From: Rhodocyclaceae bacterium
Lineage (GTDB): Bacteria > Pseudomonadota > Gammaproteobacteria > Burkholderiales > Rhodocyclaceae
Length of the DNA: 64,000 bases
Direction of reading: 5' to 3'
Assembly (NCBI GenBank): GCA_023230455.1
Contig: JALNXH010000011.1
Coordinates: forward strand, 41,703-105,702
Positions 1 through 9,858 of the stretch are shown piece after piece (positions within the stretch are counted from its first letter, which is position 1; each line of letters begins with the position of its first letter). The translations under genes and the position numbers were made by a program. Under the pieces are notes generated by a model. That model saw only the letters and a program-made list of their open reading frames with translations, searched no databases and had not been told where the DNA came from.

Positions 1-8
1 CCTCAGCG

Positions 9-51
9 GGCCTCTAGCTCATGCCTGGTTAGAGCAGCGGACTCATAATCC
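9..51 (+). pseudogene. 5' half of a degraded CAT-anticodon tRNA (island left end)
   Basis: A tRNA-like start (acceptor GGCCTCT, a recognisable D-arm with GGTTAGAGC, then anticodon stem-loop GCGGA-CTCATAA-TCC) stops just after the anticodon stem. The sequence that follows has no T-arm or acceptor 3' strand. A base is missing between acceptor and D-arm, so it would not fold as a normal tRNA. The matching 3' half lies at 11612-11658. I read this as the tRNA gene (Met or Ile2 type) into which an element integrated. Confidence 0.65.
35..51 (+). repeat. Putative attL core (17-bp direct repeat)
   Basis: CAGCGGACTCATAATCC here recurs at 11612-11628 with one mismatch (CAGCGAACTCATAATCC). Both copies are the anticodon stem-loop of a CAT tRNA, a usual integration core for tyrosine recombinases. 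Between them lies 11.6 kb of restriction and toxin-like genes. No integrase gene is seen, so the att assignment is inferred from the repeat, the tRNA halves and the cargo. Confidence 0.6.
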
Positions 52-143
52 ACCTGCATCTCAACTGGGCAATGTAGAATTTTGTTGTACAGCAAGGCTT
101 TCAGGCCGATTTATGCTGGTCTGAAAGTGCAGTAAAAGCGTCG

Positions 144-168
144 TCTGGTCCATTTCTGGTCCAGGTTT
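144..168 (+). repeat. Arm-type repeat near the left island end
   Basis: Two tandem copies of TCTGGTCCA (TCTGGTCCATT then TCTGGTCCAGG) lie about 100 bp inside the left core. A diverged copy of the same pair lies at 11511-11535, about 80 bp inside the right core. Paired short repeats on both sides of att cores are typical integrase arm-binding sites. The 52-226 stretch holds nothing else I recognise. Confidence 0.4.
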
Positions 169-226
169 GAACCGGACGACAAACCACCCGCCCTCCCTGA
201 TGGGGTGTGCGGGTGGCAAGGTTTAC

Positions 227-577
227 GGGCCTGTAGCTCAGTTGGTTAGAGCAGAGGACTCATAAGAAATTGTGACTTTCGTCAGAAATGGCGATCGAAA
301 ATCGGGTGAATTCAGGGAAACCTAAGCGCACAGCAATGGGCGTACGGCAACCCTGAGCCAAGCCGGGGCTACAGCTCCGGAAGGTGCAGAGACTAGCGGA
401 GGGGTATAGCCCCCTTAATAACCGCCACGAGCGCCCGACGCCTGACCGAACCGGGAAACCGGTGTCGAAGGTGATGAGATAGTCCAACCGGCGACAGGCG
501 GGATTTCCCGCTTGCGATGAAAATCAAGGCACGGTTGAATCCTTTGGTCCACGGTTCAAGTCCGTGCGGGCCCACCA
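227..577 (+). tRNA. tRNA-Ile2(CAU), interrupted by a group I intron
   Basis: The 5' exon is 227-263 (37 nt, ending in the anticodon CAT) and the 3' exon 538-577 (40 nt, including an encoded CCA). Joined, they give a 77-nt tRNA: acceptor GGGCCTG paired with CGGGCCC, D-arm, anticodon loop CTCATAA, T-arm and ACCA. The identity elements fit the minor isoleucine tRNA whose C34 is changed to lysidine by TilS to read AUA. An intron at this exact place is known from Azoarcus tRNA-Ile(CAU). An elongator-Met reading is less likely given the Azoarcus parallel. A terminator follows at 586-613. Confidence 0.92.
264..537 (+). ncRNA. Group I self-splicing intron in tRNA-Ile(CAU)
   Basis: A 274-nt insert splits the anticodon loop after U36. 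The 5' exon ends in CAU, the intron begins AAG, and a GUG at 272-274 can pair with CAU (including the required U-G pair), acting as internal guide. The intron ends in G (537). Core elements are visible: AAACCTAAGCGC (318-329), GTGCAGAGACTAGCGG (384-399, P7 5' strand GACTA) and GATAGTCC (478-485, P7 3' strand TAGTC). These match the order and sequence of the Azoarcus tRNA-Ile(CAU) intron (about 205 nt, subgroup IC3). This one is longer. No homing endonuclease frame is present, so it is probably spliced but not self-mobile. Confidence 0.93.
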
Positions 578-585
578 AATGAAAG

Positions 586-613
586 CCCCAACCTTAACCG
601 GTTGGGGTTTTTT
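586..613 (+). terminator. Intrinsic terminator of tRNA-Ile
   Basis: CCCCAACC (586-593) pairs with GGTTGGGG (600-607) across a 6-nt loop and is followed by six T residues (608-613). It lies 8 nt after the tRNA CCA end and before the promoter for hsdM. Confidence 0.85.
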
Positions 614-638
614 CATTTCTGCTCCGCATGACAAAGGA

Positions 639-666
639 TTGACTCCGGGGGCATGCTTCTTACAAT
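639..666 (+). promoter_or_regulatory. Sigma-70-type promoter for the hsd operon
   Basis: TTGACT (639-644) and TACAAT (661-666) are spaced by 16 nt, each one base from consensus. The predicted start near 673 leaves a leader of about 58 nt before the hsdM ATG at 731. It sits directly after the tRNA terminator, so the restriction operon has its own promoter. Confidence 0.65.
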
Positions 667-730
667 GATCGATCTTCGATAACTCCAACGAACGTTTTGG
701 CCGTCACCGGCAACCGAAAGAATCAGCCGC

Positions 731-2352
731 ATGCAATGGATCGCCCCTTCAGAAAAAGACGCCGCCTCAACCTCGCTTGAAAAGCGTTTGTGGGATGCCG
801 CAGACCAGTTCCGTGCCAATTCCGGCCTCAAGGCACAGGAATACTCCGGTCCCATCCTCGGCCTGATCTTCCTGCGCTTCGCCGAAGTCCGCTTCGCCAT
901 TCAGCGCACTAAGCTCGAAGGCGCCAGCGCCTCATCCCGGCGCGGCAGCCGGGTCGATGAGCCCGCCGCCTACCACGCCGAAGGCATCCTCTACCTTGCC
1001 CCGGAGGCGCGCTTCGACTACCTGCTTACCCTGCCCGAAGTGGCTGACATCGGCGCTAAGGTCAATGCCGCGATGCGCGAGATCGAGAAGCACAACCCTC
1101 AGCTCGCCGGCGTGCTGCCCAAGACCTACAACCTGTTCACAAGCACCCTGCTCAAGGAACTACTCAAAAAGGTCTCCGAGATTCCGGCCACGCTCGACTA
1201 TGACGCCTTCGGCCGCATCTACGAATACTTCCTCGGCGCCTTCGCCATGACCGAGGGTCAGGGTGGCGGCGAGTTCTACACGCCCTCCAGCATCGTCAAG
1301 CTGCTGGCTGAAATCATCGAACCCTTCCACGGCCGCATCCTGGACCCCGCCTGCGGGTCCGGCGGCATGTTCGTGCAATCGGCGCGCTTTGTGGCCGAGC
1401 ACCAGAAGAACCCCGCCGCCGAACTCGCCATCTGCGGCGTCGAAAAGACCGACGAAACCGGCCGCCTGTGCCGCCTCAACCTCGCCGTGCATGGGCTGGA
1501 AGGCGACATCAAGCACGGCGGCAACATCAACAGCTACTACGACGACCCGCACACCGCCACCGGCCAGTTCGACTTCGTTCTGGCCAATCCGCCCTTCAAC
1601 GTCAATGCGGTGGACAAGGAACGGCTCAAGGACATGGTTGGCGCCGGTCGCCGCTTTCCCTTCGGCCTGCCGCGCAGCGACAACGCCAACTACCTGTGGA
1701 TTCAGCTCTTCTACTCGGCACTCAATACCACGGGCCGCGCTGGTTTCGTTATGGCCAACTCGGCCGCCGATGCTCGATCCAGCGAGCAGGAACTGCGGCA
1801 GAAACTGATCGAAGCGCGGGCGGTGGATGTCATGGTCGCCGTCGGACCCAACATGTTCTACACCGTCACGCTGCCCTGCACGCTGTGGTTCTTTGACAAG
1901 GGCAAGGCGAAGACGAAACGCGCCGACACCGTGCTCTTCATTGACGCCCGCCACATCTACCGCCAAGTGGATCGTGCCCACCGCGACTGGACACCGGCGC
2001 AGATCGGCTTCATCGCCAACGTTGTTCGGCTTTATCGCGGTGAGGCCCTCGACGGCCCGAAAGACGGCGCTAGCGAGACGGCGGCCAAACTTGTCGAAGT
2101 CTTTGGTGATACGCCGGCCTATCGTGACGTGCCCGGCCTGTGCAAGGCGGCGACGCTGGCCGAGATCGAAGCGCAAGGCTGGTCGCTAAATCCTGGCCGC
2201 TACGTCGGCGTCGCTCCGGGCGAAGAGGTCAGCGACGAGAACTTCAAAGAACAACTCGAAGAACTCAACGAGGAACTGGAATCACTGAATGCCCAGGCGC
2301 GGGCCCTGGAGCAGACCATCGCAGCGAATGTGGCCGGGATTTTGGATGTTTA

Positions 2353-2353
<1 letters not shown>
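731..2353 (+). CDS. hsdM: Type I restriction-modification methyltransferase subunit HsdM
   Basis: The modification subunit transfers a methyl group from SAM to adenine N6 at the site chosen by HsdS, and joins HsdR in the restriction complex. The 540-aa protein has the helical HsdM N-terminal domain (about 15-150), then the N6-adenine methylase domain with GEFYTP (180-185), SAM motif I DPACGSGG (205-212) and catalytic NPPF (286-289). The C-terminus ends in a Glu-rich coiled coil (about 500-535) that would contact HsdS. Its TAA overlaps the hsdS ATG by one base (TAATG), so translation is probably coupled. Length and motifs are complete. The start is the first ATG after the promoter at 639-666; its ribosome site is weak. 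Confidence 0.95.
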
Positions 2354-3579
<1,226 letters not shown>

Positions 3580-3582
3580 GCT

Positions 3583-4320
3583 ATGAACAACGACCTGATC
3601 AACAAGGTTGAGTCGCTGAAGGTAATGCTCGTCTCGCGAGCAACAGGCGGCGACGGCGATGACGTGCAGTACATGAATCTTCGCCGCGAGTTGTTCGGAT
3701 TGCCTCGCATTAAAAATCAGTTACCGCAGGCTGTTCATGTCTGCCGCAATCTTGCCGAGTTCTGGGGTTTTATCAAACCGAAATTCGCGACGTATGCAGA
3801 GCGCAGAGAATACCTTCGCCGCGAGTTTGAAACGTTGCTTCACATGCTGGAAGCAGACTGTCGTTCACCAGGCGACTCTGCGATCTCGGCGACCATTCAA
3901 GCGGCAGGTTTGGGCTTTGTTCAAGAGGCATGGCACAAGGCGTTGGAACGCCGGGCCTCTGACGCTGAAGGTGCGATTACCGCAGCGCGCACTTTGCTTG
4001 AGTCGGTCTGCAAGCACGTCTTGGACTCAACCGGTGAGGCATATGACGATGCCGCCGAACTACCAAAACTCTATGCACTGACGGCGAAGCAGCTCAACCT
4101 CTCGCCAAGCCAGCATACCGAGCAGTTGTTCAAGCAAATTCTTGGCGGCTGTCAAACCGTAGTTGAAGGACTGGGCGCGATGCGTAATCGACATAGCGAC
4201 GCACATGGGAAAGGCCTGTCCGGAACCAAGCCAGCGCCAAGGCATGCAGAATTGGCAGTCAATCTTTCCGGCGCGATGGCGACGTTCTTGTTGCAGACGT
4301 GGGAGGCCAGACAAAAATGA
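3583..4320 (+). CDS. Abi_C-domain (abortive infection) protein inside the hsd operon
   Basis: This 245-aa protein lies between hsdS (3 bp gap) and hsdR (ATGA overlap), so it belongs to the operon. The C-terminal part (about 130-243) resembles the abortive-infection C-terminal family (Abi_C, PF14355), with a RNRHSDAHG stretch near residues 200-208 and a closing helix rich in Ala, Val and Leu. The RNxHxDxH pattern recalls HEPN-type RNase motifs (RxxxxH), though I cannot show nuclease activity. Such genes sit inside type I systems in many genomes as accessory or back-up effectors. The family call is from recognition of the C-terminal pattern; the N-terminal 125 residues are unassigned. Confidence 0.75.
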   Translation: MNNDLINKVESLKVMLVSRATGGDGDDVQYMNLRRELFGLPRIKNQLPQAVHVCRNLAEFWGFIKPKFATYAERREYLRREFETLLHMLEADCRSPGDSAISATIQAAGLGFVQEAWHKALERRASDAEGAITAARTLLESVCKHVLDSTGEAYDDAAELPKLYALTAKQLNLSPSQHTEQLFKQILGGCQTVVEGLGAMRNRHSDAHGKGLSGTKPAPRHAELAVNLSGAMATFLLQTWEARQK

Positions 4321-7300
4321 ACCACGCTTATTCCGAAGACCAGCTTGTCGAGCAGCCTGCCATCGGGCTATTCGCAACGCTCGGCTGGCAATCGGTGTCG
4401 GCGATGGAAGAAACCTTCGGTGCGGGCAGTCTGCTTGGACGCGAGACCAAGGGCGAGGTGGTACTGGCCGAACGCCTGAAAGCGGCGTTGTGCAAATTTA
4501 ATTGCAAGTTGCCGCCAGAGGCGATTCAGACCGCCATCGACGAACTGACCCGCGACCGCTCGGCGATGACTTTGGAGGCCGCCAACCGCGAGGTCTATCG
4601 CCTGCTCAAGGAAGGCATCACGGTGTCGGTGCCCGACCGCGAACGCGGCGGTCAAAAGACCGAACGCCTGCGCGTGGTCGATTGGGAGCATCCGGAAAAC
4701 AACGACTTCCTGCTGGTCAGCCAGTTCAGCGTGACCGGCGCGCTTTACACCTGCCGGCCAGACCTGGTCGGATTCGTTAATGGGCTGCCCTGGGTGGTGA
4801 TCGAACTCAAGAAACCCGGCGTGCCGGCGCGTGCAGCCTTCGACGAAAACCTCACCCACTACAAGCAGCAGATTCCGGCGCTGTTCTGGAGCAACGCACT
4901 GCTCATCGCCAGCAACGGCACCGACAGCCGCGTCGGCTCGCTCACCGCCGACTGGGGCCGCTGGGTAGAGTGGAAGCGCATCGAGCGCGAAGACGAACCG
5001 CGCCGCGTGTCGCTGGAAGTGATGCTGCGCGGCACCTGCGACCGCACCCGGCTGCTCGATCTGGTCGAGAACTTCACGCTGTACTCCGAGCACAAGGCCG
5101 GGTTGGTCAAGGTCATCGGCCAGAACCACCAGTTCCTCGGCGTCAATAACGCCATCGCTTCGATGCTCGAAGCTCGCCAGTTAGGCCACGGGCGCGGCGG
5201 GGTGTTCTGGCAGACGCAGGGCAGCGGCAAGAGCTTCTCGATGGTCTTCTTCGCGCAGAAGGTGCTGCGTAAGCTGGCCGGCAACTGGACCTTTGTCGTC
5301 GTCACCGACCGCGTGGAACTGGACGAGCAGATCGCCAAGACCTTCAAAACCACCGGCGCGGTGAGCGAGGCCGAGGGCGACGAATGCCACGCCGCCAGCG
5401 GCGCCCACCTGCGCGAACTGCTGCGCGGCAATCACCGCTACGTCTTCACGCTGGTGCACAAGTTCCAGACACCGGAGCTGCTCTGCGACCGTTCCGACGT
5501 AATCGTGCTGACCGACGAGGCGCACCGCAGCCAGTACGACACGCTGGCGCTCAACATGCGCGCCGCGCTGCCCAAGGCGATGTTCCTGGCCTTTACTGGC
5601 ACGCCGCTGATTGCGGGCGAGGAACGCACCAAGGAAGTCTTCGGCGACTACGTTTCGATCTACGACTTCCAGCAGTCCATAGAAGACGGCGCCACCGTGC
5701 CGCTGTTCTACGAAAACCGCACGCCGGAACTGCAACTCGTCAATCCCGATCTGAACGAAGACATTTACCGACTGATCGAGGATGCTGACCTCGACGCCGA
5801 TCAAGAGGCCAAGCTGGAGAAGGTGCTGGGGCGGCAATACCACCTGATTACCCGCGACGACCGGTTGGAAACCGTGGCGCAGGACATCGTGCGGCATTTC
5901 CTCGGCAGGGGCTTTGTCGGCAAAGCGATGGTGGTGTCCATCGACAAGGCCACTGCGCTGCGCATGCACGACAAGGTGAAGGTACATTGGGCGGCTGAAA
6001 CCGCACGGGTGCAAAAAGAACTGGGCGAACTGCATTACCAGCCGGGAGGCGGCGGCATGTCGCCCGAGCAGGCCCGACGCGACTTGCGCATGGCCGAGCT
6101 GAAACAGCGGCTGGAAGTGCTGACCAGCACCGACATGGCGGTGATCGTTTCGCCGGGGCAGAACGAAATTCAGCAGATGCAGACGCTGGGCCTCGACATC
6201 GAGCCGCACCGCAAACGCATGAACGAATCGCAGCCGGGGCTGGATGAAAAGTTCAAGGACACGGACGACCCGCTGCGCCTGGTCTTCGTCTGCGCCATGT
6301 GGCTGACCGGTTTCGACGCACCAAGCTGCTCGACGGTGTATCTCGACAAGCCGATGCGCAACCACACGCTGATGCAGACCATCGCCCGCGCCAACCGGGT
6401 TTTCCCCGGCAAGCACAGCGGCGTCATCGTCGATTACGCCAACGTCTTCGCCTCGCTGGAAAAGGCGCTGGCCATCTACGGCGCCGGCAAGGACGGAAAG
6501 AGTCCGGTCAAGGACAAGCAACAACTGGTGGATGAACTGCGCAAGTCGGTGGTGGATGCCGCGGCCTTCTGCGCTGCGCACAAGGTGATGCTGGCCGAGA
6601 TCGAGGCGACGGCTGTCGGCAGCATGGATCGCCTGTCGCGCATCAAGGACGGCATGGATGCACTGATTTCCCCCGACCCGTTGCGCCGCGATTTCTTTGC
6701 ACATGAGCGACTGGTCAGCACGCTCTACCGTGCCGTGAAACCCGATCCGTCGGCGCTGGAGTTCGCCAGCCGGGTCGCCTGCCTGACGACCCTGGCCGAA
6801 GCGATCCGCGCCACGCTGAATCCGAACCCGCCGGACGTTTCGCAGGTGATGAAGGCGATAAACGGCCTGCTCGACGAATCCATCACTGGCCATGAAATCC
6901 GGCAGTCAGGGCCGCCGGCACTCGATCTTTCGAAGATCAACTTCGAGGCGCTGGCCAATCGGTTTAAAGCATCGAAACACAAGAACACCGACCTCGAAGT
7001 GCTCAAGGCCGCGATCCGTGCCCAACTGGAAAAGATGATTCAGTTGAATCGCACCCGCGCCGACTTCGGCGAGAAATTCGAGGCGCTGATTGAAAGTTAC
7101 AACGCCGGCAGTCGCAGTATCGAGGAACTGTTCGAGGAATTGGTAAAGCTCTCCAACAGCCTCAACGACGAGCAGGAACGCCATGTACGCGAGAGCATGA
7201 GCGAGGAAGAACTGGTGATCTTCGACATCCTGACGCGACCAGCGCCAGAACTATCGACCGAGGAACGCGCCGAGGTGAAGAAGGCGGCCCGTGAACTGCT

Positions 7301-7502
7301 GACCCGGCTCAAGGCGCTGCTGGTGCTCAACTGGCGGCAGAAATCGACGGCACGGTCACAACTGAAGCTGACCATCGAAGACATGCTCGATACCGGCCTG
7401 CCGCGTGCTTATACCCCGGAGCTTTACAACCAGAAGTGCTCGGCGGTGTTCGAGCATGTGTATGAGAGTTACCCGGAGCGGGATACAAGCATCTACGCTT
7501 AA
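4317..7502 (+). CDS. hsdR: Type I restriction endonuclease subunit HsdR
   Basis: HsdR is the motor and nuclease of the type I complex: it translocates unmodified DNA with ATP and cuts at a distance. The 1061-aa protein has the N-terminal PD-(D/E)xK nuclease domain with ELKKPG near residue 162, then superfamily 2 helicase motifs: Walker A GSGKS near 300, DEAH near 398, FTGTP near 427, and the second RecA lobe with a QTIARANRV motif VI near 688. A helical C-terminal region (about 850-1060) contacts the methylase core. ATG 4317 overlaps the preceding TGA (ATGA); an earlier ATG at 4299 would add six residues. All key motifs are intact, so the system should be active. Confidence 0.94.
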   Translation: MNHAYSEDQLVEQPAIGLFATLGWQSVSAMEETFGAGSLLGRETKGEVVLAERLKAALCKFNCKLPPEAIQTAIDELTRDRSAMTLEAANREVYRLLKEGITVSVPDRERGGQKTERLRVVDWEHPENNDFLLVSQFSVTGALYTCRPDLVGFVNGLPWVVIELKKPGVPARAAFDENLTHYKQQIPALFWSNALLIASNGTDSRVGSLTADWGRWVEWKRIEREDEPRRVSLEVMLRGTCDRTRLLDLVENFTLYSEHKAGLVKVIGQNHQFLGVNNAIASMLEARQLGHGRGGVFWQTQGSGKSFSMVFFAQKVLRKLAGNWTFVVVTDRVELDEQIAKTFKTTGAVSEAEGDECHAASGAHLRELLRGNHRYVFTLVHKFQTPELLCDRSDVIVLTDEAHRSQYDTLALNMRAALPKAMFLAFTGTPLIAGEERTKEVFGDYVSIYDFQQSIEDGATVPLFYENRTPELQLVNPDLNEDIYRLIEDADLDADQEAKLEKVLGRQYHLITRDDRLETVAQDIVRHFLGRGFVGKAMVVSIDKATALRMHDKVKVHWAAETARVQKELGELHYQPGGGGMSPEQARRDLRMAELKQRLEVLTSTDMAVIVSPGQNEIQQMQTLGLDIEPHRKRMNESQPGLDEKFKDTDDPLRLVFVCAMWLTGFDAPSCSTVYLDKPMRNHTLMQTIARANRVFPGKHSGVIVDYANVFASLEKALAIYGAGKDGKSPVKDKQQLVDELRKSVVDAAAFCAAHKVMLAEIEATAVGSMDRLSRIKDGMDALISPDPLRRDFFAHERLVSTLYRAVKPDPSALEFASRVACLTTLAEAIRATLNPNPPDVSQVMKAINGLLDESITGHEIRQSGPPALDLSKINFEALANRFKASKHKNTDLEVLKAAIRAQLEKMIQLNRTRADFGEKFEALIESYNAGSRSIEELFEELVKLSNSLNDEQERHVRESMSEEELVIFDILTRPAPELSTEERAEVKKAARELLTRLKALLVLNWRQKSTARSQLKLTIEDMLDTGLPRAYTPELYNQKCSAVFEHVYESYPERDTSIYA

Positions 7503-7592
7503 CTTCGTTGCCCTTTCAGTTCCGTCTCCACTCTTCGGACGGCGCACAATTTCATTCTGTTCCAATTACCGAGATCACCTTAAGGAAGCTCA

Positions 7593-8834
7593 ATGACCGC
7601 CGTTTGCCATGGTTGCATCGAGGATTCCCATCTGAAGAGCATCGTTGCACGAAACGGAACGCGTGCTCAATGCTCGGTCTGCTACGGCACACGGCAGAGG
7701 GTGTTTACGGTGGAGGAGATCGGCAAACTGCTTGAGCCTGTCATGCGGCGACACTTTGCCCATGGGGAATACATCCGTAGATGCGGTGACAACGATGAGG
7801 AATGGAACGAGCAGGAAGGAGAGACCATGTCATCGATCGTCCAACAAGTGTTGGGCCAATACTTCGATTTCAATGACGAGATATTGGATGCGGTCTCCAA
7901 CGCCGAGGACGTGTCACCTCGTGATGGCGAAGAACCGTATTGGGATCAAACCACCAACTACGTTGAGCATGAGATATTCGAAAACCAATACTATGCCGAA
8001 TGGTTTGCCACTCTCCAAGAGCTGAAACACAGCAGACGCTTCTTCAGTCCGTCTGCAAAAACGCTGTTCACTAAGCTATTCTTGGGTGTAGATGATCTGC
8101 AAGTCCGGAGCATCAGAAAACCTCTGCTGGTTGCGCGACACCTGCGCCTAGGCACCAAAATATTTCGCGCACGCGTCAGCCCTTCCCGCGCTGCATTGAA
8201 TGATTTCTACAGCAACCCGTTTGTGCATGTAGGACCTCCACCATCGCACTTGGCGAAGGCCGGAAGGATGAACGCTGATGGCGTCGCCGTCTTCTATGGT
8301 GCCCTTGAAGAGGACACGTGCCTCGCTGAAATGCGGCCCGCGCTCGGAAACGAGCTGGTTCTGATTACGGTCAGTGCAGAACGAGACCTCAGGGTCTTGG
8401 ATTTCACACGACTCGACCACGCTCGCTCTGGAAAAACGCTGAGCTACTTTCAACCAAATTTCGCTGAAGAGCTCAAGAAACGGACGTTCTTGCGCAAACT
8501 GCACCGCTTGATTTCTCAACCGGTCGTACCTGGGCATGAAGCGGACTACTTGATCACGCAGACAATGGCGGAATACTTGGCCCACGTACACGAACCTCCG
8601 TTTGACGGAGTCCTTTTCGCCTCAGCCCAGCGCGCGGAAGGAACCAACGTCGTCTTATTCCCGAGGGCAGACATGCTCGATGAATCATCACCGCAAGGGT
8701 TCGGAATCAGATATATCGATGACACAACGAAGCTTGTGAAGACAGCGACTATCAATTACTCGCACATCGAGCAAGATGTGACGATTCTCGACAATGGCGA
8801 AGTCCGGGTCGCCGATTACGATGACGAATGGTAG
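7593..8834 (+). CDS. HEPN/RES N-terminal plus RES-domain protein (putative NAD+-degrading toxin)
   Basis: This 413-aa protein starts with a small zinc-ribbon-like pattern (C5, C8, C27, C30) and an acidic helical region of the HEPN/RES N-terminal type (about 35-160). A RES domain follows (about 185-370), recognisable from FRAR near 190, a GRMNADGVAVFYGA segment and a CLAEMRP segment. RES toxins such as MbcT and ParT break down or transfer NAD+. Usual RES toxins pair with a DUF2384/Xre antitoxin; none lies next to this gene. The long N-terminal part may hold the toxin in check or sense infection. It lies 90 bp after hsdR on the same strand and could be read from the hsd promoter. Activity is inferred, not shown. 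Confidence 0.78.
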   Translation: MTAVCHGCIEDSHLKSIVARNGTRAQCSVCYGTRQRVFTVEEIGKLLEPVMRRHFAHGEYIRRCGDNDEEWNEQEGETMSSIVQQVLGQYFDFNDEILDAVSNAEDVSPRDGEEPYWDQTTNYVEHEIFENQYYAEWFATLQELKHSRRFFSPSAKTLFTKLFLGVDDLQVRSIRKPLLVARHLRLGTKIFRARVSPSRAALNDFYSNPFVHVGPPPSHLAKAGRMNADGVAVFYGALEEDTCLAEMRPALGNELVLITVSAERDLRVLDFTRLDHARSGKTLSYFQPNFAEELKKRTFLRKLHRLISQPVVPGHEADYLITQTMAEYLAHVHEPPFDGVLFASAQRAEGTNVVLFPRADMLDESSPQGFGIRYIDDTTKLVKTATINYSHIEQDVTILDNGEVRVADYDDEW

Positions 8835-8939
8835 GCAAATGCCTATGGCGTTCTTTGCCTGACGAGCCTCCGAATCACTATGAAAAACAGCTAATCCAGG
8901 AGAGTGATCGATAAGCGTCAATTGATAGAGCTCGCCCTT

Positions 8940-9678
8940 ATGTCAAACGACGTGTATTCGGAGAGTTCATTTCCAAGAATGTGGGAGGGTAGTTGGCGGT
9001 GCCGCAGCGCTTAAGGTTCTTGTTGGACAGAAGATCTCTAGCGCCCGCTTCCCGTCCATCCGGGATCAATGGGAGAAGGGTATCGACATCTTCAAGTTCG
9101 ATTCCTCGCTCACGCTGAGCCTGGAGGCCGACTTCAAGCGGGTCCCTGTCGATCCTCGAATGATTGCCGTCGGCGCTGGCGGCCCCGAGCACATCGCCTT
9201 GGATACACGGCCTTGGGCCACGATCCAGGAGTTCGATGCCGCCCGCGCATGTGTCGATGGTTGGCGACGGGAGAACTGCCTCAAGACAATGTCCGACTGG
9301 CAGTCGCTGAACGGCATACTGCGCTTCAACATCGTGCGAACTCAGCTGCGCCTGGCTGGCAAACCGACCTTGAATCTCAACAAGGGGCAGCCGCTGCATG
9401 ACGTGCTGCGGCGGGGATTCCTGCGGGCCTACGCGCATCAGGCGTTGGGTCTGACGCCTTCCTTCAGGTCGTATGCGGCGCTGGCCGCGTGGCTGACTGA
9501 GCTTGGTTACCCAACAAAGTCATCAGAGCCACGCAGCGCCAAGTCGCAGGAATTGGTGCTGAGTTTCGCCCCCAAGACTGACGACATCATGGCGCTGTTG
9601 ACCGTGTTGAAGGCGCAGTTTCCGGAGGCCAGGTTGGAATCCTTACTGGCTACGAATGACGGGCTATCGCCACGGTGA
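8940..9678 (+). pseudogene. Frameshifted remnant of an unrecognised gene
   Basis: A short frame starts with ATG 8940 and stops after 24 codons at 9012-9014. A second frame is open from about 8929 to 9678 and reads naturally from about 9000 on (Gly-Ala-Ala-Ala-Leu-Lys-Val then a mixed helical protein), but its first ATG is only at 9160. Joining the two by one frameshift near 9000 would give about 245 aa. The intact part has ordinary amino-acid composition, so it was once coding. I do not recognise the family. An alternative is a shorter live gene from 9160 (172 aa). Confidence 0.45.
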
Positions 9679-9858
9679 CCCCTGTGTCTTGACTTGCTCA
9701 CTTACGTTCGGCACTCGTGCGCTCCGAAAAGAGCAACATTCTGGATCATCACCTCGCCGTGCTTCATGACATAGTTCTGTAGCAGCGTTCGCTTGCAGGC
9801 TCTCAGTGGCCGCGGAGCATGGGAAGATGAAGTATCTCCAGCGTGGCATAATTCGCTC

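Noticed and set aside
2140..2352. Upstream extension of hsdS
   Set aside because: Lies wholly inside hsdM, is Arg-rich and unlike HsdS; ATG 2353 with TAATG coupling fits the family length.
5181..6893. Long open frame on the minus strand inside hsdR
   Set aside because: It mirrors the GC-rich codons of hsdR, has no recognisable domain, and hsdR itself has all its motifs over the same bases.
9069..9401. 110-codon alternative frame over the island remnant
   Set aside because: Arg-rich shadow; the frame ending at 9678 has natural composition.
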